Shown: positions 31,022 to 37,654 of the stretch, piece by piece | Layout: the number at the start of each line of letters is the position of its first letter | Numbering within the stretch: the stretch's first letter is position 1 | DNA from: Candidatus Gastranaerophilales bacterium | Lineage (GTDB): Bacteria; Cyanobacteriota; Vampirovibrionia; Gastranaerophilales; Gastranaerophilaceae | DNA: 37,654 bases | Assembly (NCBI GenBank): GCA_944325555.1 | Contig: CALVAN010000019.1 | Location: 1-37,654 of the forward strand | Reading direction: 5' to 3' | Notes under the pieces: generated by a model | Database searches by the model: none | The model's input: only the letters and a program-made list of their open reading frames with translations | What the model was told of the DNA's origin: nothing | Position numbers and translations under genes: made by a program

Positions 31022-31285
31022 AACAGGTAATCACTTGCATGTCATTACGAGCGAACGATAGTGAGCGTGGCAATTCTGTCAAAAACTTGTGATGCAAAAC
31101 ATAAAAACGACTGTCATCCTGAGTAGCGAGTAGAACGAGCGAGCTCATGATCTTACCAATAGTGAAAGATAACCAAGAATATTGGTAAGATTTTGAACAC
31201 ACACAATCAATGCATAATGCACAACCTGACGCTTTAGAAGGACATTTTCATTGTAATTTTTATATAATATAAAATTTTAAAAAAA
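31022..31285. repeat. Intergenic repeat cluster, including diverged repeat copy 2 (31144-31235)
   Basis: Positions 31037-31080 (GTCATTACGAGCGAACGATA onward) are REP-like. Positions 31144-31235 are the inverse of 10684-10774 and contain ATCTTACCAATA/TATTGGTAAGAT as a 12-bp stem. No gene is seen; a minus-strand frame across it just reads repeat DNA. Confidence 0.65.
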
Positions 31286-31314
31286 TTGGTTAATCGTCTT
31301 GTTTGTTATATAAT
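31286..31314 (+). promoter_or_regulatory. Promoter TTGGTT-17-TATAAT for corA
   Basis: TTGGTT (31286-31291) and TATAAT (31309-31314) are 17 bases apart; transcription would start near 31321, 28 bases before the ATG. Confidence 0.7.
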
Positions 31315-31348
31315 AAACAGGTGAAGACAAATGTGATTGGTGGGTCGT

Positions 31349-32302
31349 ATGCTTCAAATTTTCAAAACACAGGAAGATAAAACCTTAAAAGAACTTACAA
31401 TTGGAGAATTTGAAGGCGGCTCTTGGTTTAATCTTATAAAGCCGACTGCCGATGAGATTAAAGATGTTGCCAATGCTCTTAATATTGAGGCAGACTTTTT
31501 AAGAGATTCCTTAGACTCGGAAGAAAGATCACGTATTGAACTGGATGATGACAAACTTTTAATCATCACAAATGTCCCGATAATGGAAGATGAAAACAGT
31601 TTTGATACGTTGCCTTTAGGCGTTATTATGACTCCTGAAAATATTGTTACGGTTTCGTTAAAGGAAAACAGAATTATTTCCTTTTTTAATCAGGATACCT
31701 CAAAGCTTTTTAATACTGCGGATAGAACCAGATTTTTGTTTCAGATACTTTTCCGTTCTACAAAATTTTACTTAAGATATCTGGAACACATTAACAGACA
31801 TACCGATAAAATCGAAATTGATTTAAAAAGAACAATGAAAAACAAGGCATTGTTCCAACTTTTAGATGTGCAAAAATCTCTTGTTTACTTTACAACGGCG
31901 CTTAAAGATAACGGAAGAGTACTTGAAAAACTCAGCCGTTTTAAAAAGTTTCCCGGATTTTCAAACTTTATGGAATATAACGAAGAAATCGAGGACCTGA
32001 TGGAAGACGTTATTATTGAAAACAAACAGGCTGTTGAAATGGTAGAAATGCACAGAAACATTCTTGAAAGTATGATGGATGCTTTTGCCTCCATTATTTC
32101 AAACAACTTGAACATTGTTATGAAGTTTTTAACTTCCGTAACAATCATACTGGCAATACCAACCATGGTTGCCAGCTTTTGGGGAATGAACGTAAATGTT
32201 CCGATGGCGCACATGCATTATGCGTTTTTGGGGATACTGCTCTTTTCACTTGTCCTTGCCGGTATTATTGCAATAATACTTGCTCGTAAAGGACTTTTTT
32301 AA
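31349..32302 (+). CDS. corA: CorA-type divalent cation channel
   Basis: CorA proteins are homopentameric Mg2+ (or Co2+/Ni2+/Zn2+) channels. This 317-residue protein has a large soluble N-terminal domain (TIGEFEGGSWFNLIKPTADEIKDVANAL...) and two C-terminal membrane helices, the first ending in the signature GMNVNVP (the family GMN) after VTIILAIPTMVASFW, the second being YAFLGILLFSLVLAGIIAII. The short charged end RKGLF is usual. ATG 31349 has GGTGG 5 bases upstream; a TTG at 31337 is an in-frame alternative. It is a single gene with its own promoter. A hairpin (CGAAAA...TTTTCG, about 32309-32351) follows and may terminate it. Confidence 0.9.
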   Translation: MLQIFKTQEDKTLKELTIGEFEGGSWFNLIKPTADEIKDVANALNIEADFLRDSLDSEERSRIELDDDKLLIITNVPIMEDENSFDTLPLGVIMTPENIVTVSLKENRIISFFNQDTSKLFNTADRTRFLFQILFRSTKFYLRYLEHINRHTDKIEIDLKRTMKNKALFQLLDVQKSLVYFTTALKDNGRVLEKLSRFKKFPGFSNFMEYNEEIEDLMEDVIIENKQAVEMVEMHRNILESMMDAFASIISNNLNIVMKFLTSVTIILAIPTMVASFWGMNVNVPMAHMHYAFLGILLFSLVLAGIIAIILARKGLF

Positions 32303-32498
32303 ACTGTTTCGAAAACTTTTGTGTTAATAAATGACACGGGCAAAATTTTCGGGCGGCAAAAAGAAAAATAATACACTATATTAATAGTGATGAAACTTTA
32401 AGATATTGTAACAATATCAAATTTTTACGACCATGATTAGCAAAAATAATTTTGTTTAATCTTAATATAAATAGTCATTGTGTTTGTGAGGTACAACT

Positions 32499-35400
32499 GT
32501 GAAGATTCAATCATTGAATACTACAAATCCCGTAAAAAAATCATCAAGACCGAATTTTTCCGGTCATGTTTTGACTAAAGATGTCTATGGAAATGACATA
32601 TACAAATTTTTTACACCGAATGCAAAACCCGGGGTGGAATTAGAATACGTAATAATGACACATGACAAAGACGGAAATTACAGTGTTCACAATGATACAA
32701 AGCAAAGAGTAAAAATGCCCGAGGGCTTTAACAGTCTTGTTTTATACGCTGATGACTTAAACCTCACAAAAGATTCCGCACTTGGCTACAGAATTTTTTA
32801 CCCTAACGGAATATTTTTTAAAGATAACAGCATGGCCGGAGATAAAGGCTATACAATAGCAACTCCGCTTAGCAGAACAAATCCGTCAAGACCTAAGGTC
32901 ATGGAACATGTTTTTGTTGATGCCTTTAACGTCCCTCAGAAAAATCTTCATACCAAAAGAAACCACTTTAACATTTTGGGCGGTACAATAAACTCTGTAA
33001 ACGAAAAAGTTCCGGAGTTGTCTGCAGCAGGTTTTACCGATGTATTGGGCAACCCGCTGATAGGACAGGACAACAAATCAAGCCAGGGATACTGGACAAC
33101 TAACCCTTATCAGATTACTAACAACCTCGGCAACATAAAAGATTTTAAAAATTTGATGCTGAATTTATTCCGTCATGATATGAGATGGACTATTGACGGC
33201 GCTTTTGTAAACGAAGGAATCGAAGGTGTACACATAAAAGATATCATGAACTGGCGCTACGAAAGCCCGTTTATTCATTTCTTCGAAACAAAAGATCTGG
33301 ACAACCTGTCGCCGAGATTCGGTATTCTGTCTAAAAATCCTGCTGTCAACGAGCATACTCATATACAGATTGTCAACGGTCCGTATAAAATTGTGTTTGA
33401 AAAATCAGGCGACAAATACATAGAAAAAGAAATTAAAAAGTCTTCGGTTGATCCTACAAAACCGACATATATCCAAGTATTTGACGATAGACTTGCATCA
33501 GAAACTCAAATGTCAGGCGACAGCATATTTGATGTGTATGATAAAAAAGATTCAGGCGATAACCACGAAATCGCAAACTACAGAGATTCTGTTCAGGCAT
33601 ACCATGCCAGAGTAACTCCCAGAGAAGTTGCTGATAATTATGCAAAATATAAAGAAGCAAAAAAATATAACAAAGATGCCGAATTTAAAAACTCTTTAAC
33701 AAGATGGAACGGATTGGAAATTGTTGAATCCAACAAAGACGGCGGTATTTCTCTTTGGGTAGGTAACAGTGATATTTCCAAAAAACGATTCATCATGCCT
33801 GAGTCTTCCGTGTATTATCAAAACTTACCGGAAGAACTTAAACCTATTGTAAAAGCAGCACCAAATCAGGTTCAGGATGACACGGTACAAATCGGCGAGT
33901 TCTGGACTCAGGAGGTTGAAAAATTACTTACGGAATATATTGCAAGAGAAATCGGCAACAAAGTCCCGTCCGAAATGAATTACGAACAGGCAATAAATGC
34001 ACTTGTAGAAGAAAACAAACTGCCCGAAAGTGCAAAATTAATTCTTGAAAAAGAAGACGGAGTTTCTCCTCTTGAAAATATTCTTGATAAAGATATTTTT
34101 GGTCTTGAACCTAATTACAGATTGAACCCGATAAAAATGCCCGAAACAGTTACTGAGGGTATGATGATGTATCCGCTAGAAGCAATTGAATTTTCACCTG
34201 ACCTTGTCAGCGTGTTTGCTTATCCGTACATCAAAAACCTTGCCGTTACCGAAGATATGATTGGCAAATCAAGGTTTGAAATGTATGAAATGGGCGATGC
34301 CTATTATGATACTATTCCTGAAAAATATCGTGATACATATAAAAAAGCGGATAAACTTCTTGCACAAAATTACACGCAGGAGGCTGAGAAAATCCTTAAA
34401 AAACTTCAAACAAAACTTGATAAAAAACTTATTGACGAAAATAATGAACTGACTTCTGAGGGTAAAGATATTTATTCTCTTATTGCCTCGGATATTGTTA
34501 AATTTTTAACCGTATCGGCGCTTGCTCCGGATGTTGAGCCTCACTATGAGGACAATATGCTTTTTTACGATACAAAAGAGCTGTCTAAGGTGGATTTAAA
34601 TTCTTTAAATCTTCAATACGAAAACACACCGGAAACAACTGCACAAAGATTGCTGCAAAAAATAGAAACAGGAATAAAAAATATTCCGGATAATAAAAAA
34701 GAAGCATTCTTAAACAGCCTTGAGGAAAGAGTTGCACATATCAATGAAAATTCCTTTAATGTTGCAAAACTGATTATTGAAAAAACAGAAGCCGGTTTGA
34801 ACTGGAGAGTTGATGCATCTAAAGATGTCGGTGACAGTGATTCTGTTGAAGACGGAACTTTTTCACAGGATACAAATTTGAAGGCGGTTGAAAAATTCTG
34901 GAATAAATTCATTAAAGGTGTTAACAAATTCAATCCAAAATCCTTCAAAATTCTTGAACTTACAGACCTCGGTCCGGGGGTTGTATCGGGTTATACCAGC
35001 AGAACTTTAGCTGATACAACTTCGGAATACGAATTTTTGTATTCTACAATTCCTGCATTTTTCGGTCAAAATGACGAAGGTGCTCATATTGACGATTTAG
35101 CGGACACAATGGAAACTAAGCTCTACACACACAAGAAAAAGGACGGCAACGGAAATGACGTTGATGAATTGGGCTTTTTTGACACGGGAACAATGGATTT
35201 GATAAATTACGCACACAGATTTGTCGGTAACCATGACAAACCGAGAATTTTGCATTTGCTCTCTACAAATGTAAAAAATCACAGAACCGATAAGGCTGCT
35301 GAAGCTGCACGCATATTGAAAAAAGGTATGGATAATTCCAATGAATACAAGCAGCTTGCCGCAAAATATCAGGATGCTTTGACTCAGGCAAATATCAATT

Positions 35401-36308
35401 TGCAAAACGGAACCTATCATGTAAACGGTCAGGAAAAACAATATGATGCCGAAAAATACGGTTCCCGTCCGTTTGATTTTAATATAGAAGATATTGTCAG
35501 AGAAGCAATGGAAATAAATGAAGATTTCAAAAACTTTGCTAATGACAAAAACAATGAAGATAAAATTAATCGATTAAAAGCTGATATTCTGCATGAAATA
35601 TTAAAAGGTGCGCTGGTAAAAGGCAGAGCAATCTGGTTTATGATGAATGCAGTGCCGGGGACTCCTACAAACTATGCAGGTGATGAACTCGGTATGACAG
35701 GCTGGGAATACGAAGCAAAGAACGAAGAACAGGAAAACAGAAACGCTTTAAGATGGGACAGATTAAACAATCCTAACTATGCATTTTTGAAAAAATACAA
35801 AGATGATATAGACGCAATAACGAGAATAAGAAAAAAAGAAGCTGCTTCTGCACTTGTTAACGGCTCTACAATTAAGTTGGAAAATCAGCCTATACAAGGT
35901 AACAAATCTGCTTTGACATTATACAGGTATAATGATAAAACAGATGCAATTTGTATCTTGCACAATACCGGTTTCGGGTCGGAGCCGGATCAGTACCCGC
36001 CCGGAGAAATTTTTATTAACAAAATTGATTTGTCCGGTTTGCCAAACGGATTGATTCCCGGAACTATATATGTTAATGCGTTAAATCCGAATGAAAAATT
36101 TAAGGTAACTAACCCTTATGAAATTAAAAGGGTTAATGCTAACAACACGCAGCAAATAGAAGGTGATATAAATATAGGTAATGCCGGTCTTATTCTTTTG
36201 AGAGAAGAAGGCTTTAACGGCAAAAAACTTTCCTTTAAAGGACGTGTTGAAAATGCAAATGTAAAACTTGCAAATACAAAATACAATTTTGCGTATATGC
36301 AAAGATAA
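32499..36308 (+). CDS. Very large GH13 (alpha-amylase)-like protein
   Basis: This 1269-residue protein starts at GTG with GAGGT 6 bases upstream. GH13 catalytic regions are recognisable: WTIDGAFVNEG (about 227-237, region I-like), NWRVDASKDV with nucleophile Asp772, FKILELTDLG with acid/base Glu820, and FVGNHDKPR with Asp913. Then comes AGDELGMTGWEYEAKNEEQ, as in amylases and branching enzymes. An insertion of about 500 residues separates region I from region II, far longer than the usual domain B. There is no signal peptide, so it may act on intracellular alpha-glucan such as glycogen. Residues 14-22 (KSSRPNFSG) resemble the start of the frameshifted gene at 19117. Substrate unknown. It is followed by repeat DNA. 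Confidence 0.8.
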   Translation: MKIQSLNTTNPVKKSSRPNFSGHVLTKDVYGNDIYKFFTPNAKPGVELEYVIMTHDKDGNYSVHNDTKQRVKMPEGFNSLVLYADDLNLTKDSALGYRIFYPNGIFFKDNSMAGDKGYTIATPLSRTNPSRPKVMEHVFVDAFNVPQKNLHTKRNHFNILGGTINSVNEKVPELSAAGFTDVLGNPLIGQDNKSSQGYWTTNPYQITNNLGNIKDFKNLMLNLFRHDMRWTIDGAFVNEGIEGVHIKDIMNWRYESPFIHFFETKDLDNLSPRFGILSKNPAVNEHTHIQIVNGPYKIVFEKSGDKYIEKEIKKSSVDPTKPTYIQVFDDRLASETQMSGDSIFDVYDKKDSGDNHEIANYRDSVQAYHARVTPREVADNYAKYKEAKKYNKDAEFKNSLTRWNGLEIVESNKDGGISLWVGNSDISKKRFIMPESSVYYQNLPEELKPIVKAAPNQVQDDTVQIGEFWTQEVEKLLTEYIAREIGNKVPSEMNYEQAINALVEENKLPESAKLILEKEDGVSPLENILDKDIFGLEPNYRLNPIKMPETVTEGMMMYPLEAIEFSPDLVSVFAYPYIKNLAVTEDMIGKSRFEMYEMGDAYYDTIPEKYRDTYKKADKLLAQNYTQEAEKILKKLQTKLDKKLIDENNELTSEGKDIYSLIASDIVKFLTVSALAPDVEPHYEDNMLFYDTKELSKVDLNSLNLQYENTPETTAQRLLQKIETGIKNIPDNKKEAFLNSLEERVAHINENSFNVAKLIIEKTEAGLNWRVDASKDVGDSDSVEDGTFSQDTNLKAVEKFWNKFIKGVNKFNPKSFKILELTDLGPGVVSGYTSRTLADTTSEYEFLYSTIPAFFGQNDEGAHIDDLADTMETKLYTHKKKDGNGNDVDELGFFDTGTMDLINYAHRFVGNHDKPRILHLLSTNVKNHRTDKAAEAARILKKGMDNSNEYKQLAAKYQDALTQANINLQNGTYHVNGQEKQYDAEKYGSRPFDFNIEDIVREAMEINEDFKNFANDKNNEDKINRLKADILHEILKGALVKGRAIWFMMNAVPGTPTNYAGDELGMTGWEYEAKNEEQENRNALRWDRLNNPNYAFLKKYKDDIDAITRIRKKEAASALVNGSTIKLENQPIQGNKSALTLYRYNDKTDAICILHNTGFGSEPDQYPPGEIFINKIDLSGLPNGLIPGTIYVNALNPNEKFKVTNPYEIKRVNANNTQQIEGDINIGNAGLILLREEGFNGKKLSFKGRVENANVKLANTKYNFAYMQR

Positions 36309-36318
36309 ATTTTTCCGG

Positions 36319-36359
36319 GCAGTATAGTTATTTTGTCGGGGTCAGTTGACTATATGAAA
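36319..36359. repeat. Copy 5 of the dispersed 41-bp motif
   Basis: It differs from 112-152 at two of 41 positions and lies between the GH13 gene stop and the SRP RNA. Confidence 0.85.
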
Positions 36360-36396
36360 TATTGCGAAAGAAATTATTTTACGTTATTATAATATA

Positions 36397-36655
36397 GCCG
36401 TGCTCCACGGGGACTTGGCGGATCTCTCGACCCGAACGCTTATGCGGGGTGCAGAGCCTGCTGTGAGGCTTATGGAAAAAGGCGTAGTTTTATATTTGTT
36501 TATGATTGCTCAAAATTTTTCGGCGAAAGCAGTCGAACCGTGTCAGATCAGGAATGAAGCAGCACTAAGATTTAACTTTCGGGTGAAGAACTTTTGAGAG
36601 GGAGATAAATATAAAGTGAAACTTTTTTGTGTAAGTCGATAGGCAGAGGCACGGC
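36397..36655 (+). ncRNA. ffs: Large (Alu-domain) signal recognition particle RNA
   Basis: The ends GCCGTGC (36397-36403) and GCACGGC (36649-36655) pair. The SRP helix 8 signature is clear near 36536-36575: GAACCGTGTCAG, then a UCA-GGAA-UGA hairpin, then AGCAGCAC; GGAA (36551-36554) is the GNRA-type tetraloop bound by Ffh. The 5' part (GTGCTCCACGGGGACTTGGC and onward) and the 3' part (TCGATAGGCAGAGGCACGG) resemble, from memory, the Alu-domain ends of the 270-nt Bacillus scRNA. At about 259 nt it is more than twice the 4.5S-type RNA. A T-rich tract follows. A plus-strand ORF at 36400-36597 lies inside this RNA and is not real. Confidence 0.88.
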
Positions 36656-36877
36656 TTTTATTTTTTTTATTTTGTTTTTTTTGTTTTTGTTTTTTTTGAA
36701 TATTATTTTAAATTTAATTTTTGTTTTTTTACAAAAAATGTTACCCCTGAAACTTGCATTTGGCGCTGATATCGGGCAGATTAAAATTTTAAAATTTTTT
36801 ATAAAAATTTTGAAATAAAAAAATATTTTGCAAGAAAAAATTTTTTATTAAGTTTGTAAAAAATTTTTAATCCACTT
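36656..36877. other. Very AT-rich spacer without genes
   Basis: It begins with a long T-rich tract that could end the SRP transcript and continues as A/T homopolymer-rich DNA. An ORF of 63 codons here is almost all Phe, Leu and Ile from the T-tract and is not credible. Confidence 0.6.
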
Positions 36878-36878
36878 G

Positions 36879-36950
36879 TACTAAGAGGCATGGGCAATTG
36901 TAAAACTTATTTTACAAAATAGATATTGTTTCTGAAAATTTATCTTAGTA
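36879..36950 (+). promoter_or_regulatory. Hairpin-in-hairpin leader upstream of a small ORF
   Basis: TACTAAGA (36879-36886) and TCTTAGTA (36943-36950) pair; inside them TTGTAAAA and TTTTACAA (36898-36917) form a second stem. The structure ends 11 bases before the ATG at 36962. Confidence 0.4.
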
Positions 36951-36961
36951 TGATTATTTCA

Positions 36962-37072
36962 ATGGAAATATTGAAAGAGGTGATGGCTGATTTCCGGGGA
37001 TTATTAAATCGAGGAAAATTGAAAAAGATTCTTAATTTATTGGGAAGAAAAACAAAAACAAAACATCAATAG
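36962..37072 (+). CDS. Possible 36-residue basic peptide
   Basis: ATG at 36962 opens a frame ending at TAG 37070-37072. The product begins MEILKEVMADFRGLLNRG and ends KKILNLLGRKTKTKHQ, with net positive charge and an amphipathic look in the second half. It lies between a structured leader and a strong terminator, which argues for a short transcript. Against it: no Shine-Dalgarno before 36962; GAGGTG lies just before the internal ATG at codon 8, too close to serve it. It could equally be part of a non-coding RNA. Confidence 0.25.
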   Translation: MEILKEVMADFRGLLNRGKLKKILNLLGRKTKTKHQ

Positions 37073-37146
37073 TCAAATTAAAAAAGGTTTTTACGGCTAC
37101 TAGCATTGGGGATTGTGAAAAAATAAAATGGGAAGAGAAAAAGATT

Positions 37147-37177
37147 AAAAGTTCTGTTTTTTAACAGAACTTTTTTC
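37147..37177 (+). terminator. Strong terminator
   Basis: AAAAGTTCTGTT and AACAGAACTTTT form a 12-bp perfect stem with a TTTT loop and a following T-run. No long ORF precedes it, so a short transcript from 36.88-37.14 kb is implied. Confidence 0.88.
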
Positions 37178-37260
37178 AAATAAAAGTATTTAAAAAATTT
37201 TTTCTTGTATTAAAATAGATTATGTAACTTTGAAAATTTAATAAAACAAAAAGTCGGGAT

Positions 37261-37340
37261 ACTCTGCCGAGCAAATAATCCACTGGATTATTTGCGAGAG
37301 ACACTGCCGAACAATTAATCCTGTGGATTAATTGTGAGAG
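37261..37340. repeat. Two tandem 40-bp hairpin cassettes (right edge)
   Basis: Unit 1: ACTCTGCCGA (37261-37270), arm GCAAATAATCC, loop ACT, arm GGATTATTTGC, GAGAG (to 37300). Unit 2: ACACTGCCGA (37301-37310), arm ACAATTAATCC, loop TGT, arm GGATTAATTGT, GAGAG (to 37340). Both have 11-bp perfect arms, as does the unit at 41-82, but the arm sequences differ while the flanks stay constant. Confidence 0.8.
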
Positions 37341-37369
37341 GTAGGTTTGGTAGCTTGATTTTGAAAAGT

Positions 37370-37443
37370 CGGGATGTAGCGCAGTTTGGTAGCGCACCGT
37401 GTTCGGGTCGCGGGGGTCGCAAGTTCGAATCTTGTCATCCCGA
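37370..37443 (+). tRNA. tRNA-Pro (anticodon CGG)
   Basis: A full cloverleaf is seen: acceptor CGGGATG/CATCCCG (perfect), D-stem GCGC/GCGC, anticodon stem CCGTG/CGCGG with one T-G pair and loop TTCGGGT (anticodon CGG), five-base variable loop, T-arm GCAAG-TTCGAAT-CTTGT, discriminator A. CCA is not encoded. AAAAGTCGGGAT, covering its 5' end, is duplicated at 37249-37260. Confidence 0.95.
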
Positions 37444-37654
37444 TTTTTTGTGTTTAAAAAACTGTAAGGACAAGATTACATCTTGCCACAACACGCAAAA
37501 GATAACGCTTACGCTATCTTTTTGCGGTTCTGATTGGCTCATCGTAGGGCTCGATATTCTCGCCAACGATGAGCGTATCATCCCGATTTTTTGTGTTTAA
37601 AAAACTGTAAGGACAAGATTACATCTTGCCACAACACGCAAAAGATAACGCTTA
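37435..37654. repeat. 143-bp tandem repeat starting with the tRNA 3' end
   Basis: TCATCCCGATTTTTTGTG at 37435, which includes the last nine bases of tRNA-Pro, recurs at 37578, and the two copies stay identical to the window end (77 bases visible of the second). Each unit holds three inverted repeats: CAAGAT/ATCTTG, a CGCAAAAGATA/TATCTTTTTGCG stem, and GCTCATCGT/ACGATGAGC. No gene is seen. Confidence 0.85.

Noticed and set aside
36400-36597. Plus-strand ORF of 65 codons
   Set aside because: Entirely inside the SRP RNA; the RNA signature explains the sequence.
37334-37600. Plus-strand ORF of 88 codons
   Set aside because: It runs through tRNA-Pro and the tandem repeat.
37261-37654. CRISPR array
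   Set aside because: Repeats are 40 or 143 bp periods with palindromic variable parts inside, not identical repeats with non-palindromic spacers; no cas genes (the Cas4-like nuclease sits with a helicase).

Overview
The window looks like a stretch of chromosome from a low-GC, non-photosynthetic relative of the cyanobacteria, most likely a gut member of Vampirovibrionia/Melainabacteria (Gastranaerophilales). This is inference. It rests on AT-rich DNA, a minC-minD-minE cluster, a small DprA-like protein of the type conserved in cyanobacteria, an infB-rbfA-truB operon, many dispersed hairpin repeats, and no photosynthesis genes. No marker gene settles the taxonomy.

Layout. 1-160: hairpin repeats. 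161-2267 (minus): a type IV prepilin-like gene behind bioA. 2607-6097 (plus): a signal-less lytic transglycosylase, then minC, minD and minE; MinC has a long acidic linker and MinE a long acidic tail. 6180-9892: a 174-bp dispersed repeat, a CaCA cation exchanger, and on the minus strand a YkgJ-like Cys-cluster protein followed by a SulP transporter. 9893-10889: about 1 kb without a credible gene, packed with nested hairpins and bounded by a 19-bp inverted repeat. 10890-16945: DnaQ-like exonuclease, lipoprotein-type lytic transglycosylase behind a structured leader, NrtR-like regulator, PcrA/UvrD helicase, DprA-like protein.

17.3-24.9 kb is the most unusual part. It holds a stand-alone HsdR-N-type nuclease, then a minus-strand group: a 1273-residue protein with two SF1 helicase cores in tandem (the first with a ruined P-loop), a separate RecB/Cas4-type nuclease with an iron-sulfur Cys set, and a frameshifted gene for a probable papain/transglutaminase-fold protein. 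I read the helicase plus nuclease as a rearranged AddAB-like end-processing machine: AddB-like and AddA-like motors fused, nuclease in trans. After it comes an unknown protein with a glycine-zipper tail.

25.1-31.0 kb is a translation operon: purD-ylxR-infB-(membrane protein)-rbfA-truB, with purD where nusA usually stands. Then come corA and a 1269-residue GH13-like protein. The right end carries a large (about 259 nt) SRP RNA with an Alu domain, an AT-rich stretch with a structured leader and a 36-codon ORF, tandem hairpin cassettes, tRNA-Pro(CGG), and a 143-bp tandem repeat that begins with the tRNA 3' end and runs off the window.

Several dispersed repeat families recur between genes. The same hairpin-cassette design occurs at both window ends, so the ends may be repeat-driven contig breaks.
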